Of a stretch of 35,049 nt of DNA, positions 8,257 through 18,232 are shown piece by piece; within the stretch, counting starts at the first letter, position 1; every line of letters starts with the position of its first letter. The translations under genes and the position numbers were made by a program. Source of the stretch: Clostridia bacterium (GTDB lineage Bacteria > Bacillota_A > Clostridia > Monoglobales > Monoglobaceae); assembly GCA_017436135.1 (NCBI GenBank), contig JAFSDQ010000027.1:1-35049 (forward strand). The letters are read 5' to 3'. The notes below the pieces were generated by a model that worked only from the letters and a program-made list of their open reading frames with translations, was not told the DNA's origin and did no database searches.

Positions 8257-11200
8257 TTACATCATCGCATCTTCAAAGATAACGATAGTGCCACACGCGC
8301 CGCTGGAAATAGCTGCAAACACTACATCTCCAACAGCAATATTACTGAACTTAGCAACATTTACAGCCGCCTCGGTTCGTACTGCTGTAGTCGCTACAGA
8401 ATATATTCCTGCTGTCTTGGCAGATAACATTTCTGTAATCGGCTTTCCGTCTGCATCCTTTCCTATCTGGATAACTATATGCTTTTCGCCTTTTTCAACT
8501 ACCTTACCAAAAACGCTTCGGCTTGTCGAGCCTGACGATGTAGTTGTCTTACATACCGTCGGAGTTATTGTGATATCGCCTACTGTTCTGCTATCAGCTC
8601 CATCTACCAGACACGAAATCGTTGCACCTTGTATCATTGTAGAATTCGGAACAATTCTAATGTCGATAACATCGCCGCACTTTGCATTATCCAGAACGTT
8701 AATGGAAGATTCACTTATCGCTACATCACCGTTTTTATTGTAGGTATATGATGCCAATCTGCCGCCTGCGTATCCGTTAATCAAGGTTACTACATCACCA
8801 TCTGCATCAACGCCCTCCGAGGTATGTGTATAAATCAAACGTACTCCACTGTAGCCCAGAGACTCTGTGCAATCAGGCCAAACAAACAAGTCTGCAACAT
8901 AATCCTCGCCCGAGGTTGAATAGAATTTTCCATACGGGTCAAACTCTGTTCTGGAAATAATCGTTGTTGCGGGACCTGCTACACAGTTCTTCTCGTTATG
9001 ATCGTCAGGACCATAGAAGCTCATTACAGTTGCCGAGTTTGACATATAAAGCATACCGCGGTGGTTATCTTTCTGTGCAACAACCAACTCGGGAGTTCTG
9101 TAATAGGTAAGTATATTTGTAGAGTCGGTAGTTAAAATACATTTCATGGTATCTTCTGCAGTATTTGCACCGACTGACGGAGTATCCATCTGATAAACCT
9201 TACCCTCACTGTTTAAACGATAGCGAATAGCGGTTTCTGCCTCTATATTTTTAAGACCAATCCATGTTCCATCAGGTGTTACAACGCCGTTTATTATATC
9301 TGCTCCATCTTTTAAACGAATTCCGTCCGCTGTAAAAGTAGATGCTATATTATAAACATGCTCTTTGGGCTCGGTTGACATAATCTTTACCTTAGGAATT
9401 GTTTCAAATCCTACGTCTTCCTTTGTATAAGACATAAGCAAGCCCACCTGCCAGGAGTTTGGTTCTTTTGCTCTTGCTGATACAACATCGCCGTAAATAT
9501 TCAGCCTGAATATTCCCTCTCTGCCAACGCCCATATCATCTTTCAATGAATTTGAAATTACTCTTTCGTTACCGTTGATATAGGTCTTACCGCCCTGAAT
9601 GGATGTAACTTTTCCCTCCATCTCCGCTTTTTCGAGATACATACGAATTACCTTAATGCCTGTTGTATTTCTGCTCTGGTAAACCGTAGCAACAGAATCT
9701 ATCGGCATGTCTTCTATAAGCAGGTCATCTCCCTGCTCGTCTATAATGACAATGGTATCGCCTGTATTCCATGAAACCTTTCTTGTTCCGTTGTCGCTTT
9801 CAAATGACATTCCTTCAAGGTCAACCGACTCTATTATATAGTCCTCGTATTCCTCTACGAAAATCGCACGGCTGCCATCCGGATTCTCAACAAATGTCAT
9901 TGTACCTGTGAAGCTGTCCTCATTCTGAACCGCTTCTGTAAGAGAGCCCTCCACTGCAACGCAGTTATAGAAAATGTTTATTCCATTTTCAATCTCAACG
10001 ATTTCATCTTCGTCTTCATCATCTGATGTATAAACAATTTTAGAGTCTGATATCTCTAATATATCGTGAGTTTTTGAAGAGATCGCTTCTATCTCCACGT
10101 CGCCGCTCGGTGCTATAGCATAAAGAACGCACGCGCCATTTTCTTCTTTGTAATAAAATTCACATTCATATCCAAGTAAGGATATAGCACTCGTTTTTCC
10201 TATATCATACAAGGCGCCGCCAATTTCTACCTGAGTGTTTTTAAGCCCTGTTTTGGGCAAGCTCAAGCCCGATGCAGGAGTAGCTGTTACCTTGCCTTCT
10301 CCCCGCTGAAGTCCTCTGTATACGCCGAGTATTCCTTCCAACTTCTCATAACGTACTATATCGGGTGCCAGCAGGCTTGCAAACGAGAGATAGTCTGTCT
10401 CAAGTGCATTCGCAATAAGAACTGCCGCATCGCCGCGGCTGAGAACATCTGTTCCGTCGCCTGAGGAGAAAAGTCCCGCCTTTCTTGCAGTCTTCAAATA
10501 TCCATTTGGATATCCGCCTTCAAGCTTAGCAGTTTCTTCATAACCTAAAACTCTGAGCAGAATAACTACAGCGTCTATAGTCTGAATATACTGATGGGGA
10601 GCGAAAGCCCCATCTTCAGTTCCGTTAACTATACCCTGTTCAGAGAGGAACTTTATCGCCTCTGCATAAGGACTTGCGCTGTCAACATCCTTAAAACCTG
10701 TTTCATAGGTAACGCCTTCCTGTTCTATATAAGCACCGCTTGGACGATCCTTGAATATTCCGTAAACAGCATTTGCAAACCATGCACGGCTTACAATGGT
10801 ATCAGGAGAAAATTCCTCGCCCTCTTTATTCTGAACCATTCCCAACTGCCAGAGAAGGTCTGCAGCAGACGCAACCGAGCCTGCCTCAAGGTCGGTGTAG
10901 GTACCGCCCGGAGTATATGGGTCATACGTAAATGTCTTCTCCTTCGGTGCGATAAATCTGAAGCTGTGGAAGTTCATCGTACTCTTTTTAGTGGTTATAT
11001 ATATGGTATGCTTGCCCGTAAGACGCTTTTCAAGTGCTATTTTACTTGTAGACGGCGTTCCGAAGCCGAGCTTTTCAAACATTATTTCTGCAATAATCTC
11101 TCCTGATGCGCTGTCAAGACGAACAACAACCGTATCAGCATAATTTGCATGCGCACTGGCTGTTATTTCCATGTGGCTTGGCGGTGTATCGCCAAAATCC

Positions 11201-11424
11201 AACGGATAAGCAAGATAACTGTAATGCCATATGCTTCCGACTCTATTTTCCATGTCCTGAAATGCATTTGTACTATTCGAGCCTCCCGTCGCCGAGCTTA
11301 GATTTCTGTCATAAGTCGTAGCTGCCACCTCTGTATAAGGATTAGCTGCCGCACTTACTGTGATATGGAAACATGGTAAAAGCATCATTAATACCAGAAT
11401 AAGTGCCAAAATTTTCTTTTTCAT
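8257..11424 (-). CDS. SLH-anchored carbohydrate-binding surface protein (CBM6-like domain plus SLH)
   Basis: 1,055 residues from ATG 11424. A GTG three codons upstream is possible, but AGGGTGAGG fits the ATG. Signal peptide MKKKILALILVLMMLLPCFHITVSAAA. Residues about 30-165 look like a CBM6-type jelly roll (LAYPLDFGDTPPSHMEITAS, VVVRLDSASGEIIAEI, LTGKHTIYITTK, FHSFRFIAP). Residues about 180-345 carry at least two SLH-type repeats (LLWQLGMVQNKEG, FKDVDSASPYAEAIKFLSEQ, FAPHQYIQTIDAV), placed unusually near the N terminus. The remaining 700 residues are beta-rich with repeated small domains and no recognised catalytic motif. It probably displays a glycan-binding arm on the S-layer. It lies 28 nt after the LamG gene and 14 nt before the next SLH gene, in one transcript. 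Confidence 0.85.
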   Translation of the reverse strand: MKKKILALILVLMMLLPCFHITVSAAANPYTEVAATTYDRNLSSATGGSNSTNAFQDMENRVGSIWHYSYLAYPLDFGDTPPSHMEITASAHANYADTVVVRLDSASGEIIAEIMFEKLGFGTPSTSKIALEKRLTGKHTIYITTKKSTMNFHSFRFIAPKEKTFTYDPYTPGGTYTDLEAGSVASAADLLWQLGMVQNKEGEEFSPDTIVSRAWFANAVYGIFKDRPSGAYIEQEGVTYETGFKDVDSASPYAEAIKFLSEQGIVNGTEDGAFAPHQYIQTIDAVVILLRVLGYEETAKLEGGYPNGYLKTARKAGLFSSGDGTDVLSRGDAAVLIANALETDYLSFASLLAPDIVRYEKLEGILGVYRGLQRGEGKVTATPASGLSLPKTGLKNTQVEIGGALYDIGKTSAISLLGYECEFYYKEENGACVLYAIAPSGDVEIEAISSKTHDILEISDSKIVYTSDDEDEDEIVEIENGINIFYNCVAVEGSLTEAVQNEDSFTGTMTFVENPDGSRAIFVEEYEDYIIESVDLEGMSFESDNGTRKVSWNTGDTIVIIDEQGDDLLIEDMPIDSVATVYQSRNTTGIKVIRMYLEKAEMEGKVTSIQGGKTYINGNERVISNSLKDDMGVGREGIFRLNIYGDVVSARAKEPNSWQVGLLMSYTKEDVGFETIPKVKIMSTEPKEHVYNIASTFTADGIRLKDGADIINGVVTPDGTWIGLKNIEAETAIRYRLNSEGKVYQMDTPSVGANTAEDTMKCILTTDSTNILTYYRTPELVVAQKDNHRGMLYMSNSATVMSFYGPDDHNEKNCVAGPATTIISRTEFDPYGKFYSTSGEDYVADLFVWPDCTESLGYSGVRLIYTHTSEGVDADGDVVTLINGYAGGRLASYTYNKNGDVAISESSINVLDNAKCGDVIDIRIVPNSTMIQGATISCLVDGADSRTVGDITITPTVCKTTTSSGSTSRSVFGKVVEKGEKHIVIQIGKDADGKPITEMLSAKTAGIYSVATTAVRTEAAVNVAKFSNIAVGDVVFAAISSGACGTIVIFEDAMM

Positions 11425-11452
11425 ATTCCTCACCCTCTTCCTTAGATTTCAA

Positions 11453-12982
11453 CTACGGTAAAAGTGCAGGAGTTTCTAACGGATAGAACTTCCCGCCCTC
11501 TGTCATACACCAAATTCTTGTCACAACTGATCCACCTGGGATAAGTCCTGTCGCATTAAGCGTAAGCTCATTTGAAGCTCCTGCTGTCAGCGTCAAGGGT
11601 GCGGACACATCCATCTTATAAGCTCCGCCCGCTGTATCCTTTATAGAAAGTGACAAAAAGTATGTAAGTGTTTCTTCGCTTGTATTTGTAACTGTAGCAG
11701 CAATATCTGCCGTCGTTGCCACAGCCGCATCAACTTCTGTTCCCTCGCTGTTTTTATAAGTAATCGAAGGCGCGCTGATAGTTGCCTCGCTCTCATTCTT
11801 TGCAGTAAAGGTCAGTTTTGTCTGGCTCAATGCAAAGCCGTTTGTATCTCTGACGCCGGGCAAATTCAGTGTATATGTTGCGCCCGCCTCTAAATAATCA
11901 AATATAGAGAATGTGGCAACCTTGCTTATCTCATCATAGCTCTTAAACGCAGTATGGATTTCTCCTTCTTCAGCATCCGTTATGGTAACGCCCGTTTTCA
12001 GGGTTTCTTTGTCTACCGCTCCGTCAAATGTAACTGTAAATTCTGAATCGCTGCGTCCCAGACTTGTGAGTGAATGTGTCGCTGTCACTGTCGGCAAATA
12101 GCCTGTTCCCGTTGCAATATATTCACTCTTTACCTGTGTTTCGGTTAATACACCGTTATAAAGCTTGAAATCAGCAATATAACCTGCAAAAGTCTTATCT
12201 GCAGTATTACCACCATCGCCACCGATTTCCAGGACAGCAGTATTACGGGTATCGCTGTACTTCTGGCGGATTTTTTGGGTTGTATCGTCCTTACTGTTTG
12301 TATACGATGCAAGCCTTGTACCATCAAGATATGTTACTATTGTATAGTATCCCTTGCCCGTAGATGCATTTGTTGTAGTCCATTGTTTTGTGATTACAAG
12401 ATGTTTCCAGGAATCTTTATAAGTATCTATCCATGTTCCTACGCTGTAAGGGTTTGTTCCAATGTTAATTGCTGTATCACCATCTTTGAGTGAGGTTCCC
12501 TCTATTCGCACACCAACGAATGTACCGGAGCCGGTTTTTCTTAAATTAGTTGCCCACTCCATATTGGTATCTGCGCCGGTTCCGAAGCCAAATATATATT
12601 TGCTGTCACGCTTTGCGCTGTTTGCATCATATATCCATGTGCTTATACTTAATCCATCCGAGTCAAGAATCGTTGCATCCGTCAATGGTACATTTATTGT
12701 ACCATTTTTTGCAGTAGTATTTCCTGCCTCATCAAGCACCAGATAAGGTGTGCCATACTCATTTATCCCATATCCCGGTTTTGCCTCTGTACCGGCGTTT
12801 CCGTAGGTAATCGTCCCCGTTTTGCCACTACCGCTTGAGTCTGTAACTGCGATTGTACTTGCCGAGCATCCCGATAAATCCATATCAAATATCAGCTCAG
12901 GCATATCATCTGCAGCGTAACTGACAATGGTGCATGATGCAACCAAAGCAGCTGCTAATAATAAAGCCAGAATTTTTTTCAT
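11453..12982 (-). CDS. Secreted LamG-domain protein with Ig-like C-terminal domains
   Basis: 509 residues; ATG at 12982 with AAAGGAGA upstream. Signal peptide MKKILALLLAAALVASCTIVSYA; VASC could serve as a poor lipobox, but SYA-AD is a good signal peptidase I site. Residues about 28-295 form a LamG/concanavalin-like module (LIFDMDLSGCSAS, GLSISTWIYDANSA, SWKHLVITKQW, FAGYIADFKLYNGVL). Residues about 300-392 resemble a bacterial Ig-like (Big_5) domain (FTVTFDGAVDKETLKTGV, LNLPGVRDTNGFAL), and residues 395-509 form another Ig-like domain ending VTRIWCMTEGGKFYPL. The LamG module is nearly a twin of the one inserted in the 1,702-residue beta-helix protein upstream, with an identical run of about 30 nt at its start. 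Glycan binding is likely. Confidence 0.82.
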   Translation of the reverse strand: MKKILALLLAAALVASCTIVSYAADDMPELIFDMDLSGCSASTIAVTDSSGSGKTGTITYGNAGTEAKPGYGINEYGTPYLVLDEAGNTTAKNGTINVPLTDATILDSDGLSISTWIYDANSAKRDSKYIFGFGTGADTNMEWATNLRKTGSGTFVGVRIEGTSLKDGDTAINIGTNPYSVGTWIDTYKDSWKHLVITKQWTTTNASTGKGYYTIVTYLDGTRLASYTNSKDDTTQKIRQKYSDTRNTAVLEIGGDGGNTADKTFAGYIADFKLYNGVLTETQVKSEYIATGTGYLPTVTATHSLTSLGRSDSEFTVTFDGAVDKETLKTGVTITDAEEGEIHTAFKSYDEISKVATFSIFDYLEAGATYTLNLPGVRDTNGFALSQTKLTFTAKNESEATISAPSITYKNSEGTEVDAAVATTADIAATVTNTSEETLTYFLSLSIKDTAGGAYKMDVSAPLTLTAGASNELTLNATGLIPGGSVVTRIWCMTEGGKFYPLETPALLP

Positions 12983-13008
12983 AATTGCGTCTCCTTTCTT
13001 GTTCTGAA

Positions 13009-13038
13009 CCCGGCGCGGGAGCGGGCTGATTTCTGCCC
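13009..13038 (-). other. GC-rich intercistronic inverted repeats
   Basis: Two short GC-rich stems occur in the spacer: CCCG-GCG-CGGG (13009-13019) and GGGC-N8-GCCC (13023-13038). They sit between two secreted-protein genes, as do the longer hairpins elsewhere in the operon. They are weak individually. Confidence 0.35.
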
Positions 13039-13040
13039 AC

Positions 13041-16000
13041 TCATTCGCCGTTTGTCACACTTTTTTTAGCAAATCCAAACCAGTCCAACCGACATGTTTT
13101 TCCGGAGCCTTCATCCCCACCGAATGAAATATAAACCGTATGCTCTCCTGCGGGAATTGCATCTTCTAAGTTTACTCTTACAGTCTTATATCTGTAAGCG
13201 CCGGTTTCCTCTGTGGTGAAGGTTGCTATCGGCTCACTGTTTGGATCATCAACTCTCACCGTTACTTCCTGCCCCGCACAGCCTTCCTCTGCTGAATATC
13301 TCGCTACAAAACGCAAGCTGTCATCAACGAATAAAACCTTCTCATAAGCTGCAGTTGTGTTTGGCAAGGTTTCGGCAAGTATGAATTTCTTAGATAATTC
13401 ACTGCTGCCTCTTAAAATGTAAAACGGTTTGTTGCTATCCAGTACACTCAAGGCTTTGGAAAATCCTCCACCCTCATGCTTGTTTACATATATATCGGAG
13501 ATACCGTCGTCATCTTTCAAGAAACCAAAGTAATTTACTGTTGATTGCTTATGATGTGTCGTCACGACTACTTCCTCTTCTTCGGTCGTTTCGTCCGAGC
13601 TATCCGGTTCTACGTCATAAAATCCGTCTTTGGTTGTGTAATACTCCGACTTTACTTCTGTATCTGTCAACAGTCCGTCATAAAGTTTAAAATCAGCAAT
13701 ATAGCCTGCAAACGTCGCATTTGCGTCGCTACCGCCGTTTCCGCCTATTTCCAGAACGACTATATCGCGATCATCGCTGTACTTCCGACGGATTGTTTCC
13801 CTAGTACTATCGGTATCAGTATTTTTGTTATTATAGCTGCTGAGTTTCTCACCATCTACATAAGTATTAACTGTGTAATATCCCTGACCGGTTTCCTCGT
13901 CGGTATATGTCCACTTCTTTGTGATGGCTACGTGTTTCCATGCATCCCGCTCAGCATCAGTCCACGAGCCAATATGGAATTGGTTGTTGCCGAGATTGCC
14001 GGCTCCATTCGCAGCGTTGCCCTCTATCCTTACAGCCAAAAAGGTTCCCGTCGTTACTTGTCTTAAAAGAGAGCTCCACTCAACATTTGTACTGAGACCT
14101 GTTCCGAAACCGAATATATGCTTGCTTTGCCGCGTAGCGCTGTTTGCATCATATACCCATGCGCTTATACTCAACTCATCTGCATCAAGTAGCGTCTTAT
14201 CCGTCAGTCCAACATTAACGCTGCCATTTTTAGCAGCAGTATTGCCCTTCGTATCAAAAATCAGATAAGGCGTGCCCTGTTCAGTTATGGCATATCCGGG
14301 GGTTTCGCCCGTAGAGCCGTTACCATATGTAATTTTACTTACTTTTCCACTTCCGCTCTCATCCGCAACCGCGATTTTTTCTGCCGAGCATCCCGATAAA
14401 TCCATATCAAAAATCAGGTCTGCCGCAGGTTCAACCGGTTCAAATTTATCCGAATCATCAGATCCTCCGGATGTTGTCGTATAATATCCGTCAAACACAA
14501 GCTTCACATCATATGTGCCGGGCTGTAATACTCTTCCATTATCAAAGGGCACAATGTTCGGTACACGTATATCGCCTGATTTGGTATTGGTAATAGTATA
14601 GGTACATATCGGCTCTGTTTCATCATCGATATAAACCTTTACAAGCTGGCCAGCATCGTTTCCGCTGGCAGTTGCCGTCATTGCAAAGTATCTTGACGGT
14701 TCCGTCACCACGCAGTCTGTGTATGTAGCCGTACAAGCTGATATCATTTTGTTCACAGGGTATGCAATCGGCCACACTCCTCCGCCGCCGTATGTATACG
14801 ACATAAACCCACCGCTGACTCTTGTTTCCCTGTCTCGTGCAGAAACAAACTTAAATAGCGTATACTCATCTGTACAATCGGGATTCTCATGTTTCCAAAC
14901 CGAAATGCCGCCAAGCCTTACAGAAGATAATGTTACTGCCTCGACCCAAACATTCTGAGTCCCGCTTGTATCATGAATAACAATACTGTGCGTATTTGTT
15001 TCGTCTGCGCCATAAGACTCCACCGAAACTGTTGTGTTATATACTGTCGCAGTATCCTTAGTTTTGCCTACATAAATCTTAAGCTTATCCAAAGTCCAGT
15101 TACGGTCGCCTCTTAAATAAAGCTCCATCTCATTGGCGCCAGTGCCGAAATCAACATCCTCGAAAAGCACATACTGTCCGTTTTCCGTATAGGTTACAAA
15201 TCCGTCGCTCCCGACAGACATAGCATCTGTATCAGAAAGAACAGCATCGGCAGCTTTGTTTGTAATATCCGCCGCTCCGCTCTTATACCGTGCATAGTTC
15301 ATATTGCGCCTTTCGTCATCCATCACCCCTGCGTAGAACATCTTTTCTTCAGGGAAATGATATTCCGAAAGTCCTGATGCATCAACACCGACAAACCCGA
15401 GCTGCATATTGTTCCATACACTTGCCGAAGAGTCTGCTCCTGTGTCTGGAATAGGATGTCGGTTTATAGCATTATAGGATATCGTACCATTTTCATCCTT
15501 TGAAAATACCAGGTTGTTATAGGTGTCGCATCCGTGGGCATTTCCATCCCAATAAATTCCATAATTATACGCATTATCAAATGCCTTGGTGGTATACACA
15601 TAGTTATGATGTAACTCTGACATCTGCTCGTCGAGACCCATCACCACACCATTTGCGTAAATCATACCGCCGTCATCTGTAAACATCGCTAAATCATGAC
15701 AATCGTTATAAGCAATCTCACACGGGAGCCATACTGCGTTGGTATGTCTTTCAGAACCTCCATCTAATCCTTCTTTTACACAAAAGTCTATACCATTTCG
15801 TCCGGTGTTGTAAATTGTGTTGTTATAAACAGCGTATCCGCCGCGCGGGGTACTCGCCGTATCCCAAGCCTGCGTATCTGTATGTATACCCGATGTATAC
15901 GATGATGTATATCCACAGTCGCTCATTACATTGTTTTCAACGTAGGTATACGTTCCTGTCAGATAGAGCGCACATCCGGCAGAATGGTCAATCATTGAAT

Positions 16001-18149
16001 TAACAATAATATTATCCGTTCCGTCGATATACAGTCCAACCTCACCGCGTTGAGGTGCACCGTTTTGATTTGATCTATCATACGGAAAATCAATATATCC
16101 GCTGCGCTGGTCAGCACTTAATGTGTAATGTGAAATATACTTCATATCCATATCATTTAACATACACATCTCGCTATCCTTCATTGTCACGCTGCCACCG
16201 ATTGTACTGAATCCCTCGACATTGATATATTCCTTGTTGTTGAAGTTAACAACAAGCTGTCTTGTCTTTGCCTCAATTTGCACAGTTTGCGGACTTACAT
16301 CCTCCGGAAGTATTATACGAAGCTCATTATCCGAAGTACGAACCCATTCGCCTGGAATATCCAGTGCGTGCTCGTGCCCTATCAAACAGCCATAGTTCAA
16401 GGAGTTTCCTGAACCTTGAGTCGTTACTCTGTCGGTCCAGCTTGACCACCACCAATGAGGGAAGTAATCAGCATCCAGCTTCAACTCTCCATAAGAGCTG
16501 GACTCTACCACGCCGCTTACGTGTGCGTAGTTATAACCGAAGGTTCCCGTCCACATAGCGCCATCCCAATAGCCGTCTCCCTGATTTAAGAGAGAATCAC
16601 TTTGGATAGTGTCCGTTCTCCCCGCAAACAGATACATATTACCTTTAACGGGCCACGCATTGCTCATACTGCCGTCTTCTAACAAGTTCGGTCCGTTAGG
16701 ATAGCGCGCCTGCGTCATCATTTCACCATTAATGAAAATCTGATCGCGTCCCAACCCAAGTGTTTCAGGTAGGTCGGTCACATAAATGTCATAACCGCTT
16801 ATATGCGTTTCGTCAGACTTTTCAGGCGCCGCCAAAACGTCTGCCGCAGAAATGACAACATCTTCTCCATCAGCCGCCTTAAAGGTAATCGGTGCAGTTG
16901 CCGTACCGCTGTTTAGCGGTGTCAAGGTTTCACGATATACACCCTCTCTGACTATTACAGTATCGCCTGCTTGCGCTCGCTCTGCCGCCTCACCTAATGT
17001 TTTAAACGGCGAGGAGATGCTTCCTGTATTATCGTCGCTTGCGTTTTCCGTTTGGGCAACATAATATGTGTTCCCTACGGTTTTATCAGCCTTAAAATCG
17101 CTGAATTTAGCGGTTGCATAGCTGTAAAATGCGCTTTCATTTAAAATATCTTCTACTGTATACTTGTTGTCAATTACAATCAATCCGTCCCTATAACCAA
17201 CGGTATTACCGGCAAGCTCTGCGAAATATCGTACGCCTGCCATAGCCCGCCCCTCGCGATAGATAATCACATCATCGGGGGCGCTCACCTTTGCGCCATA
17301 GCCCTCCTGAACAGTACACTCACCATCGAGAAGTACTACCTCGTGGGTACTGCTTCTCATCAGTGCATATCCACGGCTTGAATCTTCTTCATAATAATAG
17401 CCCAAAGCCTTAGCGAGTGTATTGATTGGCAAATATACCGAGCCGCCCAGCTGGTACGGTAGCAAATCCGTATCATTATTGTCGACATATCTTCTTCCGC
17501 CGTTTACAACAATGATGTTCGCCTGGGTATCCATAAGAACGGTCGAAAGGGTTTTTCGGTCGTATTCGGAAATATCGGGCGTAACCGCAATGTCTACTTC
17601 AATCCCGTCTATTTTCGTAGGAGTCGGCCCGGGAAGCTTCTCTTTCTCAAAGACAAGAGAATTAATTGTTACCGCACTGTCTGCAGTAATGGTAATCTCT
17701 TTCTCTCCCTCACGCTCGACCCATTCTTTTTTATAACCGATATACGCATCAGGAGTCCATGCTCTGTCTTGAGCCGCTCTGCCCAGATTATCACCAAATA
17801 CCAAAAGGTTTGCGGTTCCGTCATTTACGTCCGCTAAATCGAACTCGTAAGTGATGTCGCCACTTGTCATTTCGATATGCGCTGTGCCTTCGTGATTGAT
17901 GGTAACACTTCTGCTGCCATATGGGAGATAAAATCCCCATGTGGCGCTGCCGTCTGCGTCAATGATTACGCTATCTCCTTTGACTGTCGCATGGTTTGTT
18001 GCAATCAGCTCTTCCGCCGTAATTGTATGATGCGTTTCTCCGGGCCAATAGCCAAGGGTCAGCCAACCGGTAATCTGCGCCGCATTTGCAACAGATACAT
18101 TAAAGATTACAAGAAGCGAAAGTAGAAACGCAGAAAATTTTCTTTTCAC
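13041..18149 (-). CDS. Giant secreted right-handed beta-helix protein with stalk, CBM6-like and LamG modules
   Basis: 1,702 residues. It starts at GTG (18149) with GGAGGG about 7 nt upstream. Signal peptide MKRKFSAFLLSLLVIFNVSVANA. A jelly-roll-like region (30-190) is followed by a copper-amine-oxidase-N-like stalk (210-335; VYLPINTLAKALGYYY). A DUF1565/beta-helix start (about 358-440; GNTYYVAQTENASDDNTG, AGDTVIVREGVYRETL) continues as parallel beta-helix to about 880 (FINGEMMTQARYPNG, GRNGIDFCVKE, FTDDGGMIYANG, YGIYWDGNAHG). CBM6-like modules lie at 976-1086, 1135-1222 and 1575-1700, and a LamG module at 1241-1516 sits between the second and third. The fold and N-terminal motifs are those of polysaccharide lyases and glycosidases of beta-helix type (GH120 has a similar opening), so depolymerase activity is likely but the family is unassigned. 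It is a tandem paralogue of the next upstream gene, which lacks the LamG module. Confidence 0.88.
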   Translation of the reverse strand: MKRKFSAFLLSLLVIFNVSVANAAQITGWLTLGYWPGETHHTITAEELIATNHATVKGDSVIIDADGSATWGFYLPYGSRSVTINHEGTAHIEMTSGDITYEFDLADVNDGTANLLVFGDNLGRAAQDRAWTPDAYIGYKKEWVEREGEKEITITADSAVTINSLVFEKEKLPGPTPTKIDGIEVDIAVTPDISEYDRKTLSTVLMDTQANIIVVNGGRRYVDNNDTDLLPYQLGGSVYLPINTLAKALGYYYEEDSSRGYALMRSSTHEVVLLDGECTVQEGYGAKVSAPDDVIIYREGRAMAGVRYFAELAGNTVGYRDGLIVIDNKYTVEDILNESAFYSYATAKFSDFKADKTVGNTYYVAQTENASDDNTGSISSPFKTLGEAAERAQAGDTVIVREGVYRETLTPLNSGTATAPITFKAADGEDVVISAADVLAAPEKSDETHISGYDIYVTDLPETLGLGRDQIFINGEMMTQARYPNGPNLLEDGSMSNAWPVKGNMYLFAGRTDTIQSDSLLNQGDGYWDGAMWTGTFGYNYAHVSGVVESSSYGELKLDADYFPHWWWSSWTDRVTTQGSGNSLNYGCLIGHEHALDIPGEWVRTSDNELRIILPEDVSPQTVQIEAKTRQLVVNFNNKEYINVEGFSTIGGSVTMKDSEMCMLNDMDMKYISHYTLSADQRSGYIDFPYDRSNQNGAPQRGEVGLYIDGTDNIIVNSMIDHSAGCALYLTGTYTYVENNVMSDCGYTSSYTSGIHTDTQAWDTASTPRGGYAVYNNTIYNTGRNGIDFCVKEGLDGGSERHTNAVWLPCEIAYNDCHDLAMFTDDGGMIYANGVVMGLDEQMSELHHNYVYTTKAFDNAYNYGIYWDGNAHGCDTYNNLVFSKDENGTISYNAINRHPIPDTGADSSASVWNNMQLGFVGVDASGLSEYHFPEEKMFYAGVMDDERRNMNYARYKSGAADITNKAADAVLSDTDAMSVGSDGFVTYTENGQYVLFEDVDFGTGANEMELYLRGDRNWTLDKLKIYVGKTKDTATVYNTTVSVESYGADETNTHSIVIHDTSGTQNVWVEAVTLSSVRLGGISVWKHENPDCTDEYTLFKFVSARDRETRVSGGFMSYTYGGGGVWPIAYPVNKMISACTATYTDCVVTEPSRYFAMTATASGNDAGQLVKVYIDDETEPICTYTITNTKSGDIRVPNIVPFDNGRVLQPGTYDVKLVFDGYYTTTSGGSDDSDKFEPVEPAADLIFDMDLSGCSAEKIAVADESGSGKVSKITYGNGSTGETPGYAITEQGTPYLIFDTKGNTAAKNGSVNVGLTDKTLLDADELSISAWVYDANSATRQSKHIFGFGTGLSTNVEWSSLLRQVTTGTFLAVRIEGNAANGAGNLGNNQFHIGSWTDAERDAWKHVAITKKWTYTDEETGQGYYTVNTYVDGEKLSSYNNKNTDTDSTRETIRRKYSDDRDIVVLEIGGNGGSDANATFAGYIADFKLYDGLLTDTEVKSEYYTTKDGFYDVEPDSSDETTEEEEVVVTTHHKQSTVNYFGFLKDDDGISDIYVNKHEGGGFSKALSVLDSNKPFYILRGSSELSKKFILAETLPNTTAAYEKVLFVDDSLRFVARYSAEEGCAGQEVTVRVDDPNSEPIATFTTEETGAYRYKTVRVNLEDAIPAGEHTVYISFGGDEGSGKTCRLDWFGFAKKSVTNGE

Positions 18150-18180
18150 AAATTATCCCTCCGTTTTAATGTCCGCTCTT

Positions 18181-18216
18181 GTTTCATATTCGGGCAATAC
18201 TGCCCGAATATGAAAC
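18181..18216 (-). other. Perfect 16-bp intercistronic hairpin
   Basis: A 16-bp perfect stem (GTTTCATATTCGGGCA and its complement) with a 4-nt loop sits in the 83-nt spacer between the two beta-helix genes. On the transcript it is followed by AAGAGCGG, not by a U-run, so it is probably an RNA-stability or processing element and not a classical terminator. Confidence 0.7.
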
Positions 18217-18232
18217 TTATATCCTGAAACAA

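Noticed and set aside
12910..12982. Lipobox (VASC) in the 509-residue LamG protein
   Set aside because: The hydrophobic core and SYA-AD site fit signal peptidase I better, and the -3/-1 residues are poor for a lipoprotein; left as a minor possibility.
18181..18216. Rho-independent terminator between the two beta-helix genes
   Set aside because: The stem is strong but no U-run follows, and the downstream gene has no promoter of its own that I could find.
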